Part shown: piece by piece, positions 11,519 through 23,519 of the stretch
Position numbering within the stretch: the stretch's first letter is position 1
Layout of the letters: each line of letters opens with the position of its first letter
Assembly (NCBI GenBank): GCA_900404475.1
Contig: OUQQ01000023.1
Span: forward strand, 1 to 64,000
Direction of reading: 5' to 3'
Source of the DNA: Spongospora subterranea
Taxonomy: Eukaryota; Endomyxa; Phytomyxea; Plasmodiophorida; Plasmodiophoridae
Length of the DNA stretch: 64,000 nt
Position numbers and translations under genes: made by a program
Notes under the pieces: generated by a model
Told to the model about the DNA's origin: nothing
Database searches by the model: none
What the model saw: only the letters and a program-made list of their open reading frames with translations

Positions 11519-13327
11519 ATGCCGAAGGCGTCAGTAAAGTACGGGTTTCTTCATCGACACGGATCTAGAAAAAAATCTGATTTCATTTTATAGAGTCGTT
11601 TCACCTGAGAAATCATCCGATTTTGAGTATCTCTCTGTGGTGACAGATATAACAATGCAACCCTACGAATGCCCGTATTGTCGTGTCAAATCTGTCAAGT
11701 TATTGTGCTTTCGTGCTATATCGCTCAATGCTAGAGATTTTGGCCTACTGCTTGATCGTGGATGGTGCCGCTCTGGCGCATTGGTCTATTTACCAGATCG
11801 CAAAACCACCCGCTGTTGTCCTCAAATATCTATGCGCGTCAATGTTTCCAATTTCTCTTTTAATCGCAAGTCAAGATCGCTGCTCAGAAAAGTTCATGCA
11901 CAACCCAGCGTTTGTCAGATAGGCAGTGCGTTTTCGCGTATTTTGAAGAATTTCGGTCTGTTGACAAAGGAGATTTCTCATCCTTATCCTTCATGGTTTT
12001 TCCGCTATGAAAACGGAACTTACCGCACTGAAATTGTCGGCAAAATAATGGAGATCGTGTACCCTGATGACATATTGACGCCTGAACCCTTGACGCATCT
12101 GGTCTTTCATCTTTTATATGAATGCGGATGCCAAGTAGTTGGTAAAGATTCCTCTGGAACAATTTACGGGTCAACAATGGTTTCCGAGAACATAAGTTGC
12201 TACTGCGACTGTGGAGTCGCTAATGTAGTTAAGGTTCTAGAAAATATTGCATCTGATGATGGAAGAGCATCTGAATCATATTCACCTGGATGTATCAAAT
12301 TTTCCGCTCTTCAAGCATGGCACGAGTCAACAAAAGCTTCTGATTTTTCTGAGAATTTCAAAACGTTCTCTATTACGGAAGGCGTGATATACCACAAGAA
12401 AGGGGAATATATCTCAGGATGCAAGCGATTCACTGAGGCTCTTGATGTCAGCGATGCCATTGATGCCTGCTTCAATTCCACTCTCGAAGCTTGTACATTT
12501 ACTGAAGAAAAGTACCAGCTATACCTTCAATATCAAGTCGGGACGCATCGTGATCCTATTGACGGGCTTTCTCGCAAACGATTCAATGACAACCTAGTAT
12601 CATCTCCTATAATCGTAATTTTTACTCTGTTCATGTAAAGCATAACATTTCTGATATGCAATTTAGAGTTCTGAACCCGGATTTGGGTCGTTTCACCGAT
12701 GTTATCGGTCTAAAATCAATAACCAATTGATTGGGATGAGTTTGGTTGACGTCCTTCCTAGTGGGTTTAGTTCCCAATACTTTGTTTGGGATCAAAACTG
12801 GAAGTCCTTAACGCTGGGCGTTGTTTCCGTCCTTGACGAAATCAACCTTACTCAGGGATTGAGTTTATTGTATCCTGGATGTCATTACTACTACATGGGT
12901 CCGTGTTTTTAGTACCATGGTCAAGAGACTTTTCACATTTTCTTTCGTAGGAATCTACGTGGATTCTTCTTCAAAAATGGCTTACAAAAAACAGTTTCAG
13001 GTAGTGTGGCTCAATGACTTCAACACGTATGAATTTTGCTAATTTTGTTAGCCAGCGGAGCTGTTTTACGAAAATACGTGGACGGATATGAATACCGCGA
13101 TCAAACTGAATAATGCCGATGATCGACGAGAAGACGACGAAAGGATCGCCATCGACCCCACTGTCACGATCCCCTCTAATATGTTGATTTGCATTGGGAC
13201 AAGCATTGTAACGTTCGGCGAACTCGAAAAGGTTCTTCAGTTTTCAAGTGACGAGATTCATCAACTTCAATGGTTCGTGTCGGATGTAGGATATCTTTCC
13301 GATACCTTTGTATATAAACTCTCTTAA
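11519..13327 (+). CDS. ATE1: Arginyl-tRNA--protein transferase 1
   Basis: Exons 11519-11544, 11594-12614, 12667-12898, 12951-13000 and 13052-13327 encode 534 aa. The N-terminal ATE domain shows the CPYC motif and the downstream CCPQ motif (Fe-S/regulatory cysteines), with LLDRGWCRSGA between. The C-terminal domain has FTEEKYQLYLQYQ, GFGSFHRCY, LIGMSLVDVLP, LGVVSVLDEI and YYYMGIYVDSS, all typical of ATE1. The enzyme transfers Arg from Arg-tRNA to N-terminal Asp, Glu or oxidised Cys, creating N-degrons. A short first coding exon of 26 nt precedes the main exon. HAUS1 follows 150 nt downstream on the same strand. Confidence 0.92.
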
Positions 13328-13477
13328 TATATGTATAATGGTCCAACATTATTTTCGTGCGGTCCGCCCTCCGGCCCACCCTTGTATACTGTATCCAAAA
13401 TTGAGCAACATTGTGCTCTTCGTGCGGGTCCGCCCCGAAACGACAACGGGGATTGTATATATACACCGATGATTGTT

Positions 13478-14605
13478 ATGGCTCCAACTTTTCAGTCTAT
13501 TGAGGCCGATCTCGAATCAGTTCTGGGTTCCGATGCATTAAAAGACTCACAAATCCAGCTGGAGTTGGGAAATGACTCAGTTGAATATTTACAGCTATTT
13601 TTGACCAGAGCAAAGACACATCTGCAGTTGAACGAATTGCTAAAGGATAGTATTGAGTTGAAAGCTAAAGAGATTTTGAGCACTTGTATGTTCGAACTGT
13701 ATCATTCAATGGAAATGTCGTTTAAAATCTGTGTTAGCAAATGCCCTTGACGAGGTATTACACAATTGCCGAGTTTCACCAGCTGATATATTCAGCTGTG
13801 ATGGTTCGGATACTGCTGATGTTGATGACTTGTCTACTACTGCTGAGCAGTTATCTCTCAAAGACTGCAGACATCTTTCGTGAGATTGATCATGATATCC
13901 ATTCGCATCGATGGTCACAATTGCCATAGGTACATAACTGCCGTTGGCGATTTACAAACGCAAATTCTTCGAGCAGAGGACGAATTCAGTCAACTTGAAC
14001 TATTTTATGAAGAAATCCGTCATCGTGTCTCGAAAGAGCTAGTTCCGTTTCTTTCTCGTCTGGAAAGGTACGTCCGCATTGTTCCGATGATAAAGTTTCT
14101 TAAGTGGTTCAGTTTCAGGTTTTCAGAAGGTGTTCAAAAGGGTTTGCACAACCAAAACGAAACCTTACAGTCATTGCGCGTCGAAAAGGATTTCCATTTA
14201 CCCGCCAAACAGAGCGAGTATCAACATGTTTTAGATCATTCAAAGGTTCGCTGTTCTTCAGCATGTTGCCTCATTATCTATATTTATTCTTTGCTAATAC
14301 AGGAAATGATGAAGCAGATCAGGTTCGATCCTGCTCTCACGCATGAAAACCTTTGCAAGTTACAAAGGAAGCTAGCGTCCTTGAAGTCTGAGTTGAAACC
14401 TTTATCGGAACGATTAGCAAGTTATCACGATCTTCCACCGGTACTGTTCCTAAAAATCACGTTATATCATCATTTTTGTAATCGCTGCCACCAGAATTTG
14501 AATCTGGCGTATTCTGCAATTGAGAATTCTCGCAGAGAAATGGAGAATCTTCAATTTGAATGGCATAGGAAGCTTTCTGGCATCGAATCTGTATTCGATT
14601 TATAG
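13478..14605 (+). CDS. HAUS1: Augmin complex subunit HAUS1-like
   Basis: Exons 13478-13685, 13738-13879, 13930-14067, 14119-14245, 14303-14440 and 14495-14605 give 287 aa, close to animal HAUS1 (about 280). The protein is almost entirely coiled coil. The C-terminal block, with ERLASYHDLPPNLNLAYSAI followed by a helical tail, matches the conserved HAUS1 ending (short YxDLpP turn then NxxLA). Augmin recruits gamma-tubulin to existing spindle microtubules. It is absent from the common yeasts, so its presence fits an early-diverging fungus. All six exons keep phase. Confidence 0.8.
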
Positions 14606-15592
14606 TGCTCTATTATTGTACGTTGATAACCTATTAAATACTCCCTCTTCTCGACATCATCAATACGTTTCCGACAACAAACAAAAGTGTTGAACAAGAA
14701 AATCACAATTCGTACTAATTCGTTCTGACTAAGCTACAAGTAGAAACATCAGTTACACTTTTGAGGGTCCGTTGCTACAGTGTTTTTCCAGGAATCGACG
14801 ATTTATGCTGGGGATAGTTCTCTACTGTGACCAGGATGGTCCGGGCGCTGTTTTGAAGGACCAGAGGTTGACTTTGAAAGGGACGAAATTTTGGCTTTGC
14901 TTTGCTAATGGTGTCGACCAATTGGAATCAAGACATTTGCACTCTACGCTCATTGATGTATTTGAAGGCAGTTGGGCCATTTCACCTTAAGCCAGATAGT
15001 TTGTTGCAGACGAATCTATGCCGCATCGATCTGGTCATCGAAGGTGATGACTCTGGGAGCTATGAAATATACCTATATGTTCAACAGCAGCTGGAGTACA
15101 CACTGGAAACAACTACAGACCTCGCTCAACATGACCAACGATAAGTTTGATCAGGAAATGATCTTCCCGTTTGATAATCTGCCATCAGTAAGGCCACTCA
15201 AGCGTTCAATCTGGCTAGGTTTATTGAATTCCAAGAACGTTTCTTTAACTACACCGATCGCTATCGTATCAAGCTTGCGTAACACCGACGAACAATGAAG
15301 CCCGCTCAATGCCCTTGAACGTAGGAAGGCCACCAAGTAATCCTCTTGGCGGGGAGATTCGCCAGTATACGTTGTTCCCAGTCGGCCTAAAGCCGAAAGC
15401 CGGCGGTAGCCATGCCGTTACAGCCTACAGTTAGTATTTGTTGGCAAGCAGTCAAATTATTCCTCAGTCCCGAACACCATGTGCAGTTCAGCGTAGTGCG
15501 AAAATTTCATATTCCACTGTACTTCAATAACGCCGTTAGCTGATTGCCGTTAATATAATTATTATAAAAGCAGGCCTCAATTCTAAATCTGC
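14606..15592. other. Region with coding-like patches, gene structure unresolved
   Basis: Three plus-strand frames carry protein-like text between 14772 and 15298: one ending at 14990, one from about 14890 to 15144 containing LCRIDLVIEGDDSGSYEIYL, and one from 15134 containing FDQEMIFPFDNLPSV. A small multi-exon plus-strand gene is likely, but I found no intron set that joins them cleanly. A minus-strand frame at 15151-15336 is an alternative. No family was recognised. Confidence 0.35.
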
Positions 15593-16242
15593 ATGACGAA
15601 GCCTCAGAATCCGACCACACCGTTGTTAGCGATCGTAAAAAGCGCCAAAAGCGATAGCAATCATGGGCTTCGAGCGACGCATATGTCCCTTTATCGAATG
15701 GATATTGGACTATGGACTCACAAAGCAGAATTCAACGGTGTGCTGACTCTGAAAATTTACTATAGTCGCAATCAAATTTTATTTGAACGAGTATGTAAAC
15801 GCAGAGTGCCAGATTGATCTTCGTTCTTACTAAGATTCTGTTTTAGCTTGATGGGGGTTTGAAAAAAAAATTGCAATTCAGTTTTGATTCATTCACAAAA
15901 ATCCATATATACCCACATTTAGCAGGAATATCCATAATTGATTGTTTTGTAAGCTCCTGCCCCAGCTGCTATGTCGAGGCCGATCCAATGCCCAACGTTA
16001 ACATAACGTACGTTAGAACCAGTGATCCTATGCCGTTATTGGTATCAATATGCCATTACAGATGGAATAAGTGTGACAAGGATTTCTGCGAAGGCAATTC
16101 TTCAACGTCGAAGCTCATTCGCTGTTACGTTAAAACATCGGTTGCTACAAAACACCTTCACAAATTGCAATCCCATCCCTGCATTCGATCCAAAGTATTG
16201 TTCGTCGCACCTTCTAACAGAAAATGCAAGTCTCAACCATAA
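15593..16242 (+). CDS. TRF-like family protein (conserved domain of unknown function)
   Basis: Exons 15593-15790 and 15847-16242 encode 197 aa. The layout matches the plant/protist 'TRF-like' family: a strand block with W-H-AEF.G.LTLKIYYSRNQILFE, then LDGGLKKKLQFSFDSFTKI, then a CPSCYVEADPMP segment, and a C-terminal helical part around VATKHLHKLQSHPCIRS. This resembles the family pattern of a soluble beta-rich core followed by a HxxKLxxxxP ending. The biochemical function of the family is not established. Assignment is from remembered family pattern, so the gene is fairly secure and the name tentative. Confidence 0.6.
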
Positions 16243-16937
16243 TCATTGTTCTCTGATTCTAAACATTCATGGTCAGTGGCATTGGCGCGTCGTTCGGCTC
16301 CGAAAAAACGCACGAAAAACACTGACGCAGGTCCTACATTGACGCCGCCGTTCACGACGGATTTGAGACAGTATCCTGGTTATGAGAGGAGAGACGGTCA
16401 ATATTTTTCGAACTTGGACCATATCAGCAGCGTTTTTAAACCCTCATTCTTTCTTGGAAATACGATCGGAATTGATTGGTCAGAATCCCAGGGCAATTCA
16501 AACTTTGAGCTCTCCAATTTTTCTCAAAAAGTGGGCGGCCCATAATCGACCCAAAAAAATACACAAACGCGTTTCATAAAACTAACAGAGGGGCAACCGT
16601 TTTTGTGATCAAAGAAGGGCGGCAACCTCAGTACATAATATATATTCCCGGTCTGCGGTCACATCTCTAACAGTCGATATTGATGTCATATAGCGATAGA
16701 CTGTGTCAGTTCAAATCTGCATAATGAACGTCGCTCTACTTAAGCTAAGTAAACTGCAGCATGATTGCCGGTGTCGACTTCCTGACAGCCCCAGAAAAGC
16801 CTTATCAGCTCAATGCGTGACGGAGTGCGTAACGGATTTCGTATTCCGTACGGAGTTCTTTTTCGATTTGGAGTGACCTCAACGTCGGTTGTGGCTGGCC
16901 AGAAACAGTGAAGCGTGGACCATCAACCCTTCCTCTC
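16243..16937. other. Intergenic, no resolved gene
   Basis: About 700 nt. A plus-strand open frame continues to 16545 (APKKRTKNTDAGPTLTPP...), but it has no start of its own and no family resemblance. It could be 3' UTR of the upstream gene or an unrecognised exon. The right part should contain the WDR75 promoter. Confidence 0.3.
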
Positions 16938-19900
16938 ATGGACACGACATGTCAATGGATATCGTGTGGTCCAATATTCAGTAGTATACCATCTCGATTT
17001 ACTTCAGATGATCAATCCATCTTAATAGCGGCCGGATCCATTATCCGCATTCATTCTGTGAATACTGGATGTTTATTATCACAGCTCATTGGGCACACTG
17101 ATACTGTAAGATTGAGACTCATAACCCTTTTGGAAGACTCTGGTTTCTGTATTTTTCAATGTGTGCATGTAAAATTTTCGTGTTCCTTTCGTAGTTGGCT
17201 TTCACCCTCTTCCTCTTGTTAAAATCTGTGGTTTAATATTTTAGGTGACATCATTCCATGTTATTGGCGATCAATGTATATCGTCATCGACAGACGGTAC
17301 TATTCGCATATGGGATATTAGCACAGCATCATCTGTTGATATTATCAACATGAACCATCCATGTCTGCAATTGGAAGTGTCAACGTCCCATTTCTATACA
17401 GTTATGAGCAATACAACAGACAAGTTTCATCACATAGTGAGAATGGATCGCACCACAAAGGTCAGCGATGCTTGCATTCTTTTATTTTCATGTATTTGAC
17501 ATTCATTTTATGCAGTCTATATCCGTTATATATCGCAGCAAGTTGCCAATTACCTCGATCGCCTTGCGAGCCGATGGGAACACTATGGCTGCTGTCTGCT
17601 CACGGAAGCTGATGATATGGACACCGAAATCGGGAATATTAGCGCATAAGCATACACACCCTATGGTGACAACATGCTTTCACCCGACCGAAAACTATGT
17701 CTGTACCAACGACAGCCTAGGGCGAATTATTCTTTGGTATGGCTACATGAACAAGGTCAGTTGAGGTCATGGACCCCTGGCCATTGTTCCCCGTTGACCA
17801 ATGCGTGACAGAGTCCATCCTCGAAGAAGGGTGGCAGTGGGGCTGCGGGTCCAGAGTGTGTGGCCTCCATCCTCCACTGGCATGCCAATCCCTTCCAGTC
17901 CCTATGTTTCACTGATGACGGTACCTATCTGTTATCGGGCGGACAGGTATCGCCTCATTATCATCACAGCGCTTCATCGTCATCATTGTTAATATATATA
18001 CGCGTTAGGAGCAAGTTTTAGTTCAATGGCAGATGCACGATGGGCACAAGCAGTTCCTTCCTCGTATTGGTGGCAAGATTCGCGGTATATTGTCACTGAA
18101 GAATGTGTCTGGCTAGTGTTGATCGTTCTTTCGCCATCCAGGGATTAGCGTCTCAACTCGCGGTGATCATTATGCATTAACCTGTGATGATAATGCTATT
18201 CGTATTGTGTCAGCAATTTCGTCCCGTCATGTTATTAGTATCAGGGGTGTATTATCGGCCCCGATCACGTTTGATGCTCACGGTCTTGAGCAGCCTGAGC
18301 AGGTTCGTTAATTATGCTCGACTCTCATCATTTATTGAACGGCTCTTCGTCTCAGAGGCAAAGCCTGAAATATCATACGGTTGCTGATCATCGTCAAACT
18401 GGTCATATTGCTGTTGCTGTATCCGGTAGTACTCGGATTCAGATCTATGATCCAATCAATGATAGGAGCGTTCTGCAATTTGGTATAATTATCAACAGTT
18501 CCTCTGCGGAAAGTATCTGATTTTCTGTATTTCTCAGAAACAGACCCCATGTCGATTAACCGCGCATGTGTTAGCGAAATTGAATCATTCGATATATCAC
18601 ATAATGGGCAATGGTTGGCAGTTGCTCTTCGAAGTGACAAATCTCTTTTGTCAAATACGACATCATTTCTCGAATGGGATCCTGTTGATCATTTGTATTG
18701 CACTCGTGCTCGTATTGCTGATGTCGACAATACCCATGTACGTCATCGTGAATGTTGTTTGGCTTTTCATTTTCTCATTTTTCTGAATTAGGCCGTTCTA
18801 TTTCACCCATCTTCACCCATTTGCGTGAGCTTAGGCGGCAATGAGCTCTGTGTTTGGCAATGTTCCGGTGCAACTGATGACGCTACATCAGATCCCTCAT
18901 CGAACTCATCGTGGTCTATAAAGTCAACTGGCCGTTTCAGAAACCTCAAGCCTTTAACCGCTGCGTTCTCTGCTGATGGAACTGCATTAGCCGTACTATT
19001 TTCGGGTATGTTTTACGCAATTGCTTATCATGATCTCGCTCGGTTTAATGGATGTGCTGTGTCACTCCAATAGGATCAATAATTACGATATGGGATGTTG
19101 CGCTGATGAAGTTGGTTCATACCATTCATGAGTTTGAAAATATTGAAACAATTGGGTTCTGTTGCAATTATGTGATTTGCAAGTCAAAATCTCATGTACA
19201 TTCATGGGATATGATTCAAGCTCAGGTAAAATTATCAAGATGTTTACTTTTCAGGTCTAATTCTTTTTTATAGAGAGTCTGGTCTAAACACTTCAAGTCG
19301 ATAACGCTATGTGCCTTCGCAACCTCTTCATTCGCTGTTAGTACTGATTCATCAGTTATGGTCATGGATCCTGCGAAAGGTCATGTCGTCTTAACTAAAG
19401 CTATCTCGGTTAGAACTCCTTTTTTGCGCTTGAGATCAAATCTGATCTAGTTTTTCTACCTTTCTGCAGGCGACTACTCTGACGTTTATTGATGACAGCA
19501 TGCTAGTGGCCAGGTCTGTCAGCGGTGCTTTATATCGCCTTCATCTATACCCTACTGCTAATGCCCCGTCTCCATCCCCGTCTCCACCAACTCCCCTTCC
19601 CACATCCGCCGTTCCTCTAAACCGACTTTTCGGTATCAACCCATCATCGCCTCCTTCTCCTGTTTCTTCGGCACAGTCAGCACCGGCTGCTGCTCTCCCT
19701 CCTATTACTCAACTTTTCCAATATCCATCGCATATTATGCCTCCTATTGATGCTTTGTACCAATCGACTTTGGCTGGTATAACATCCAATTTCCGTCGCT
19801 CGATCACCGATACTCAGGACCAACAACATGAGTTGAGCTCTCTTTCAGCGACGTTTTCTCAACCTGACGCCGTTGTCAGACCATCCCCAGAGATATGTAT

Positions 19901-20069
19901 TGCCCCATCATGGTCCAATGCTGCACTGACAAATCTGAAGACATCGTTCGCCAATAAAATAATGAATGATGACCAAGCCACTGATGCACCAAAAGCCAAG
20001 AGAATGAGATGCGGGAAGAAGATCAAACCGGAAAGGGTTGATAAGGATTCTGCTATAATAAAATCATGA
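16938..20069 (+). CDS. WDR75: WDR75/UTP17 (Nan1) WD40 protein of the small-subunit processome
   Basis: Twelve exons: 16938-17105, 17245-17460, 17516-17755, 17812-17946, 18009-18084, 18142-18302, 18356-18482, 18538-18737, 18792-19005, 19074-19225, 19274-19408, 19470-20069; 807 aa. Repeated WD40 blades are visible (GTIRIWDIS, RKLMIWTPK, LGRIILWYG, TIWDVAL). The centre carries the WDR75-type ILHWHANPFQSLCF and YLLSGGQEQVLVQWQM. A Pro/Ser-rich linker and a basic tail ending in KKIKPERVDKDSAII follow. WDR75 is part of the t-UTP module that couples rDNA transcription to 18S pre-rRNA processing in the nucleolus. The boundary near 18300-18356 has two in-phase solutions. Confidence 0.88.
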
Positions 20070-20130
20070 TTTTCACGTTATCCCGTTTATCACTTTGATC
20101 CAATTGCAAATTCATCATTACAAACCCCTC

Positions 20131-23100
20131 TTAGGTTCTGGAACCTGTCAATAATCGTATTCTTAGCTGATGAGATAGCCTTTGCTGCGACATCCTCTCA
20201 TTCATTCTCAATTCGCCACTCGCCATGTTCTTGGCTCTAATCCCATCCAGATCATCCGCTGTCGATTGCAGTGCCAACTCGTATTGTGTAGGGCCTTTCT
20301 CGCCGGCACCTGGTGATGATATCCCGCCAAATAGATTTACAGCATCTGCTAATACTGGATACTCCCTCTACCATGAAGCGACAACCAATCACCACACCAT
20401 GATCATTCTGACTTTAAATAAGACTCCTTACTTTCAATGGCGGATTAGCCTTATCGCCTTCGTCATCATCGGAATCTGATAATACATCAGAAGACGGTAA
20501 TGACGACAACAACGATGGTGGCGCTGATTCATTCATCAGGTCCAGATTGGGTTGATGATTGGTCCATTTATCAGAAAGGGATTGGATAGATCGGGTTGAT
20601 AATACAGACCTAGTACTCATCTGTAAATTGATGACGTTATCAGCTGTTTCACAGAAGTGTCGATCAGATTCAATTGAAGGCACTAACGTATTCGGATATC
20701 GCCATTGGATCTCGAATTATAACGGGATCAGATTCGGGGCCGGGCAATCTATCGAATATGAGCTCAGGTTTACTGAGCACATACCCTGGATCGTATTCGC
20801 TCATCTAATGCACAATCAGCACACGCTGTCAAGTAATGGATGGAGAATTGTTCAGTGACTAACCTGGTAAACCGGATAGAGTGATGGGATACTGGAGCGG
20901 ATTATATCCAATGATCCGCTATCGTTGATCTGCTCGTCAACGCAATCATGCCCTGTCTCGATCGGATCGTTATCCGGTAATCTCCATCCGTCGATATAAT
21001 CCTCGCGTTGGGATCCCGATCGCATCCTCATTCGTGGATCCAGCCGAGGGATACAATCAGGGAGTTGCCCCAGATTATACTCATGGTACCCCATCAATGT
21101 TGAGTGCTCGGCCTATTCGTCATCATATTCTCAGTCGCCGTTCTCCCTCGACCTTCACATCATGACCATGAGTCACCTCGGTTATATCGAACAGTTCAAT
21201 CTCCGGGCGGTTGTCAATCGGCTCAACACAAAACAATGCCGGGTCATAAACCGGTTCGTCATCATCCTCATCTTGTTCTTGTGGTTTTTCATCGCTTATC
21301 ATCGACTCCTGAACCCATATCGCATCACTATAGCCAGGTTCAACTACGGATGTGGATTCTGGCGAATATGATCTAATCTTTACCAAAACCCGACAATCAG
21401 TGATATGTAAATCCGTCGATGTATGAAATGATTACCTTCTCGATTCGATCGAGGACCCTGGTATTGATTATCACTTTGGTGAACAATCCCACCAACCTCT
21501 TTAACGCTCGATGGCTTTGACTCCAATCCGGATAATGATGTTGAGTCCACGTTGGTGGAACAAGGTTCATGTTGTCCAGTCCCGAGACCAACACCGTATC
21601 TGACCCCACACGAATTATATTCCCATTCAGCGCCATCATGATGTCAATACCATCAACAACGTCAGTAGGAATATTTAACCTTTCACGATCATCCATAGTT
21701 TGTTCTTTCATCGCCTTGATCTGTTCTGTTGATAATAGTTTCTGTCCTGCCAAACAGCCGTATCAGTTGATCTGGACAATGTCCAGAAAGAGGAACCATT
21801 ATCGCGAACCGATTCTGTTCCACGATGGCTTCAATTTGAATTTCGTACTAAACAATCGCGCCTTTCTATAATTTTGATTGAATAACGCCCATCGTACAGA
21901 ATCATCATGACCCGGAAATTCGGTGTTATCTTCGAGCATTCCGGAACGTCCATCGTCCTCTGACCATTCAGAGTTATGTGGGCGGGAATCTGGGATGTGG
22001 ATGATTTACCCGACCTGTTATCATTTCATTATGACCATCGTCGTCGTGACCCGTTTGATTCAACTTCACCATATCGTGTATGCGACTTTGCGATAATATA
22101 TACCGAACAGCCGCCGCTCTCGATAAATTATCAGGAACTGCTCCTTCATCAGTCGGAGTTGTCGTCAATTTGCCTACGAGTTCGCCACCTCAGCCCATTG
22201 ACAATATCGATGGGCCATAGAAACCGACCAGGTGAACGCTCGGGATGTGGCGATGAAGGATGATATGGCGCCCGAGGATGATCCTTGACGGATTGAGGTA
22301 GTGGAGAATGATGAGGAGATGATGATGGATTGCGACAAGAAGAAGGGGGTGGTATTGACGACGACCCAATTACAGAGCAAACGAACGGCTGAAAAAACAA
22401 TTGCGAAATTGAAACCTGGAATGATGTTTCATCGGTGTGTTGTCGATTAGGTTCATATCGGATAACGACTTCCGTTGACCCATTAGCAGGAATTTCACCC
22501 TAAATCGTAACAGCCCCTATCAGCAATATATTGATCCCTAAACACTCTGCTGATTTACCTGCAATGGATGGATTCGGAACTCGGACGAGGTCCTGATCGG
22601 TTTGAGCTGATATTGAAATGATATCGGTATCGACGACGATAATGTAATGGACCTATATACGATTGACCCTAATGGGCATATTCCCATATCGATCTGCCTC
22701 GGGAATGATATGTCGTCAACCACAGGATAAGCATGAATCGGAACGATCAGGTCCCCATGGCCATGATGGATCCGGATATGGTCACTGTGATAGCGCCATG
22801 ACGTTGGACGGAACACGACTTCGACGCGGATTGATAGACCTGGAGCCATCCACCCCTAATCCTGATTTTCAGAGAGGAATATTGATCCATGAGCGGGGAC
22901 AGTACGACCTTGTTGTCAACCACAATGTCGAACTCGATCGTATCTGGGATCAGGACGTGAACACGTTGCCGGTCTCCAGATACGTTCTGAATTCGGAATG
23001 ATTTGGCGTTGCGCTCGTTGATACGATATCCCGGGAAATGAACAACCTCGGGTTCACTTCGTATTGATCTATTACCGCCTGTTTTCGTATATAGCGCCTC

Positions 23101-23303
23101 TATATCCCACAATCGATGCGTTATTTGGTGGAATGGACAAGGGCCGCCACCAAGGCCTGCTGATGGAATACTATCATACCCTGTGGTTTGGCGATCGGAC
23201 GAGGGTGAGGTGTGGACGGAGGCGACACCTGGATACGATCATCTGCCAACGGCATGGCGATCAATACGATGGGGGTTGCTGTGTGACTACCACCTAATTC
23301 CAT
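20131..23303 (-). CDS. CFAP221: Cilia- and flagella-associated protein 221 (PCDP1)
   Basis: Twelve minus-strand exons: 23303-23294, 23228-22909, 22855-22559, 22499-22229, 22173-22015, 21959-21810, 21746-21436, 21377-21159, 21112-20864, 20804-20781, 20710-20432, 20367-20131. The total is 841 aa, essentially the length of human CFAP221. The N-terminal ASH-like part has MAPGLSIRVEVVFRPTSWRY, IRIHHGHGDLIVPIHAYPV and FPRQIDMG. The middle has YPDWSQSHRALKRLVGLFTK, and LMGYHEYNLGQLP comes later. CFAP221 is a central-apparatus projection protein of motile cilia. The 10-nt first exon and the small exon 10 are the least certain parts. Confidence 0.88.
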
Positions 23304-23519
23304 CCATCATGCAGTTCAATACGCCCTTTTGATTACCAAACACTAGTTCATAACAAGTGATCACGTAGTGAATTCCAGGATAACCCTTGGAACGATCAGG
23401 AATATCGAAACCGGCTATTGTCGAATGATAACGTGCAGGTGAAGATGAAGAGCGCAGATAACGGGAATAGGATCACTAGTATATATGGTCATTTAATAAT
23501 CACGATGATAAATTGACAT

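Noticed and set aside
16022..16342. Alternative frame across the TRF-like gene
   Set aside because: The frame ending at 16242 continues the family pattern (CPSCYVEADPMP and HLHKLQSHPCIRS). The other frame has no such match.
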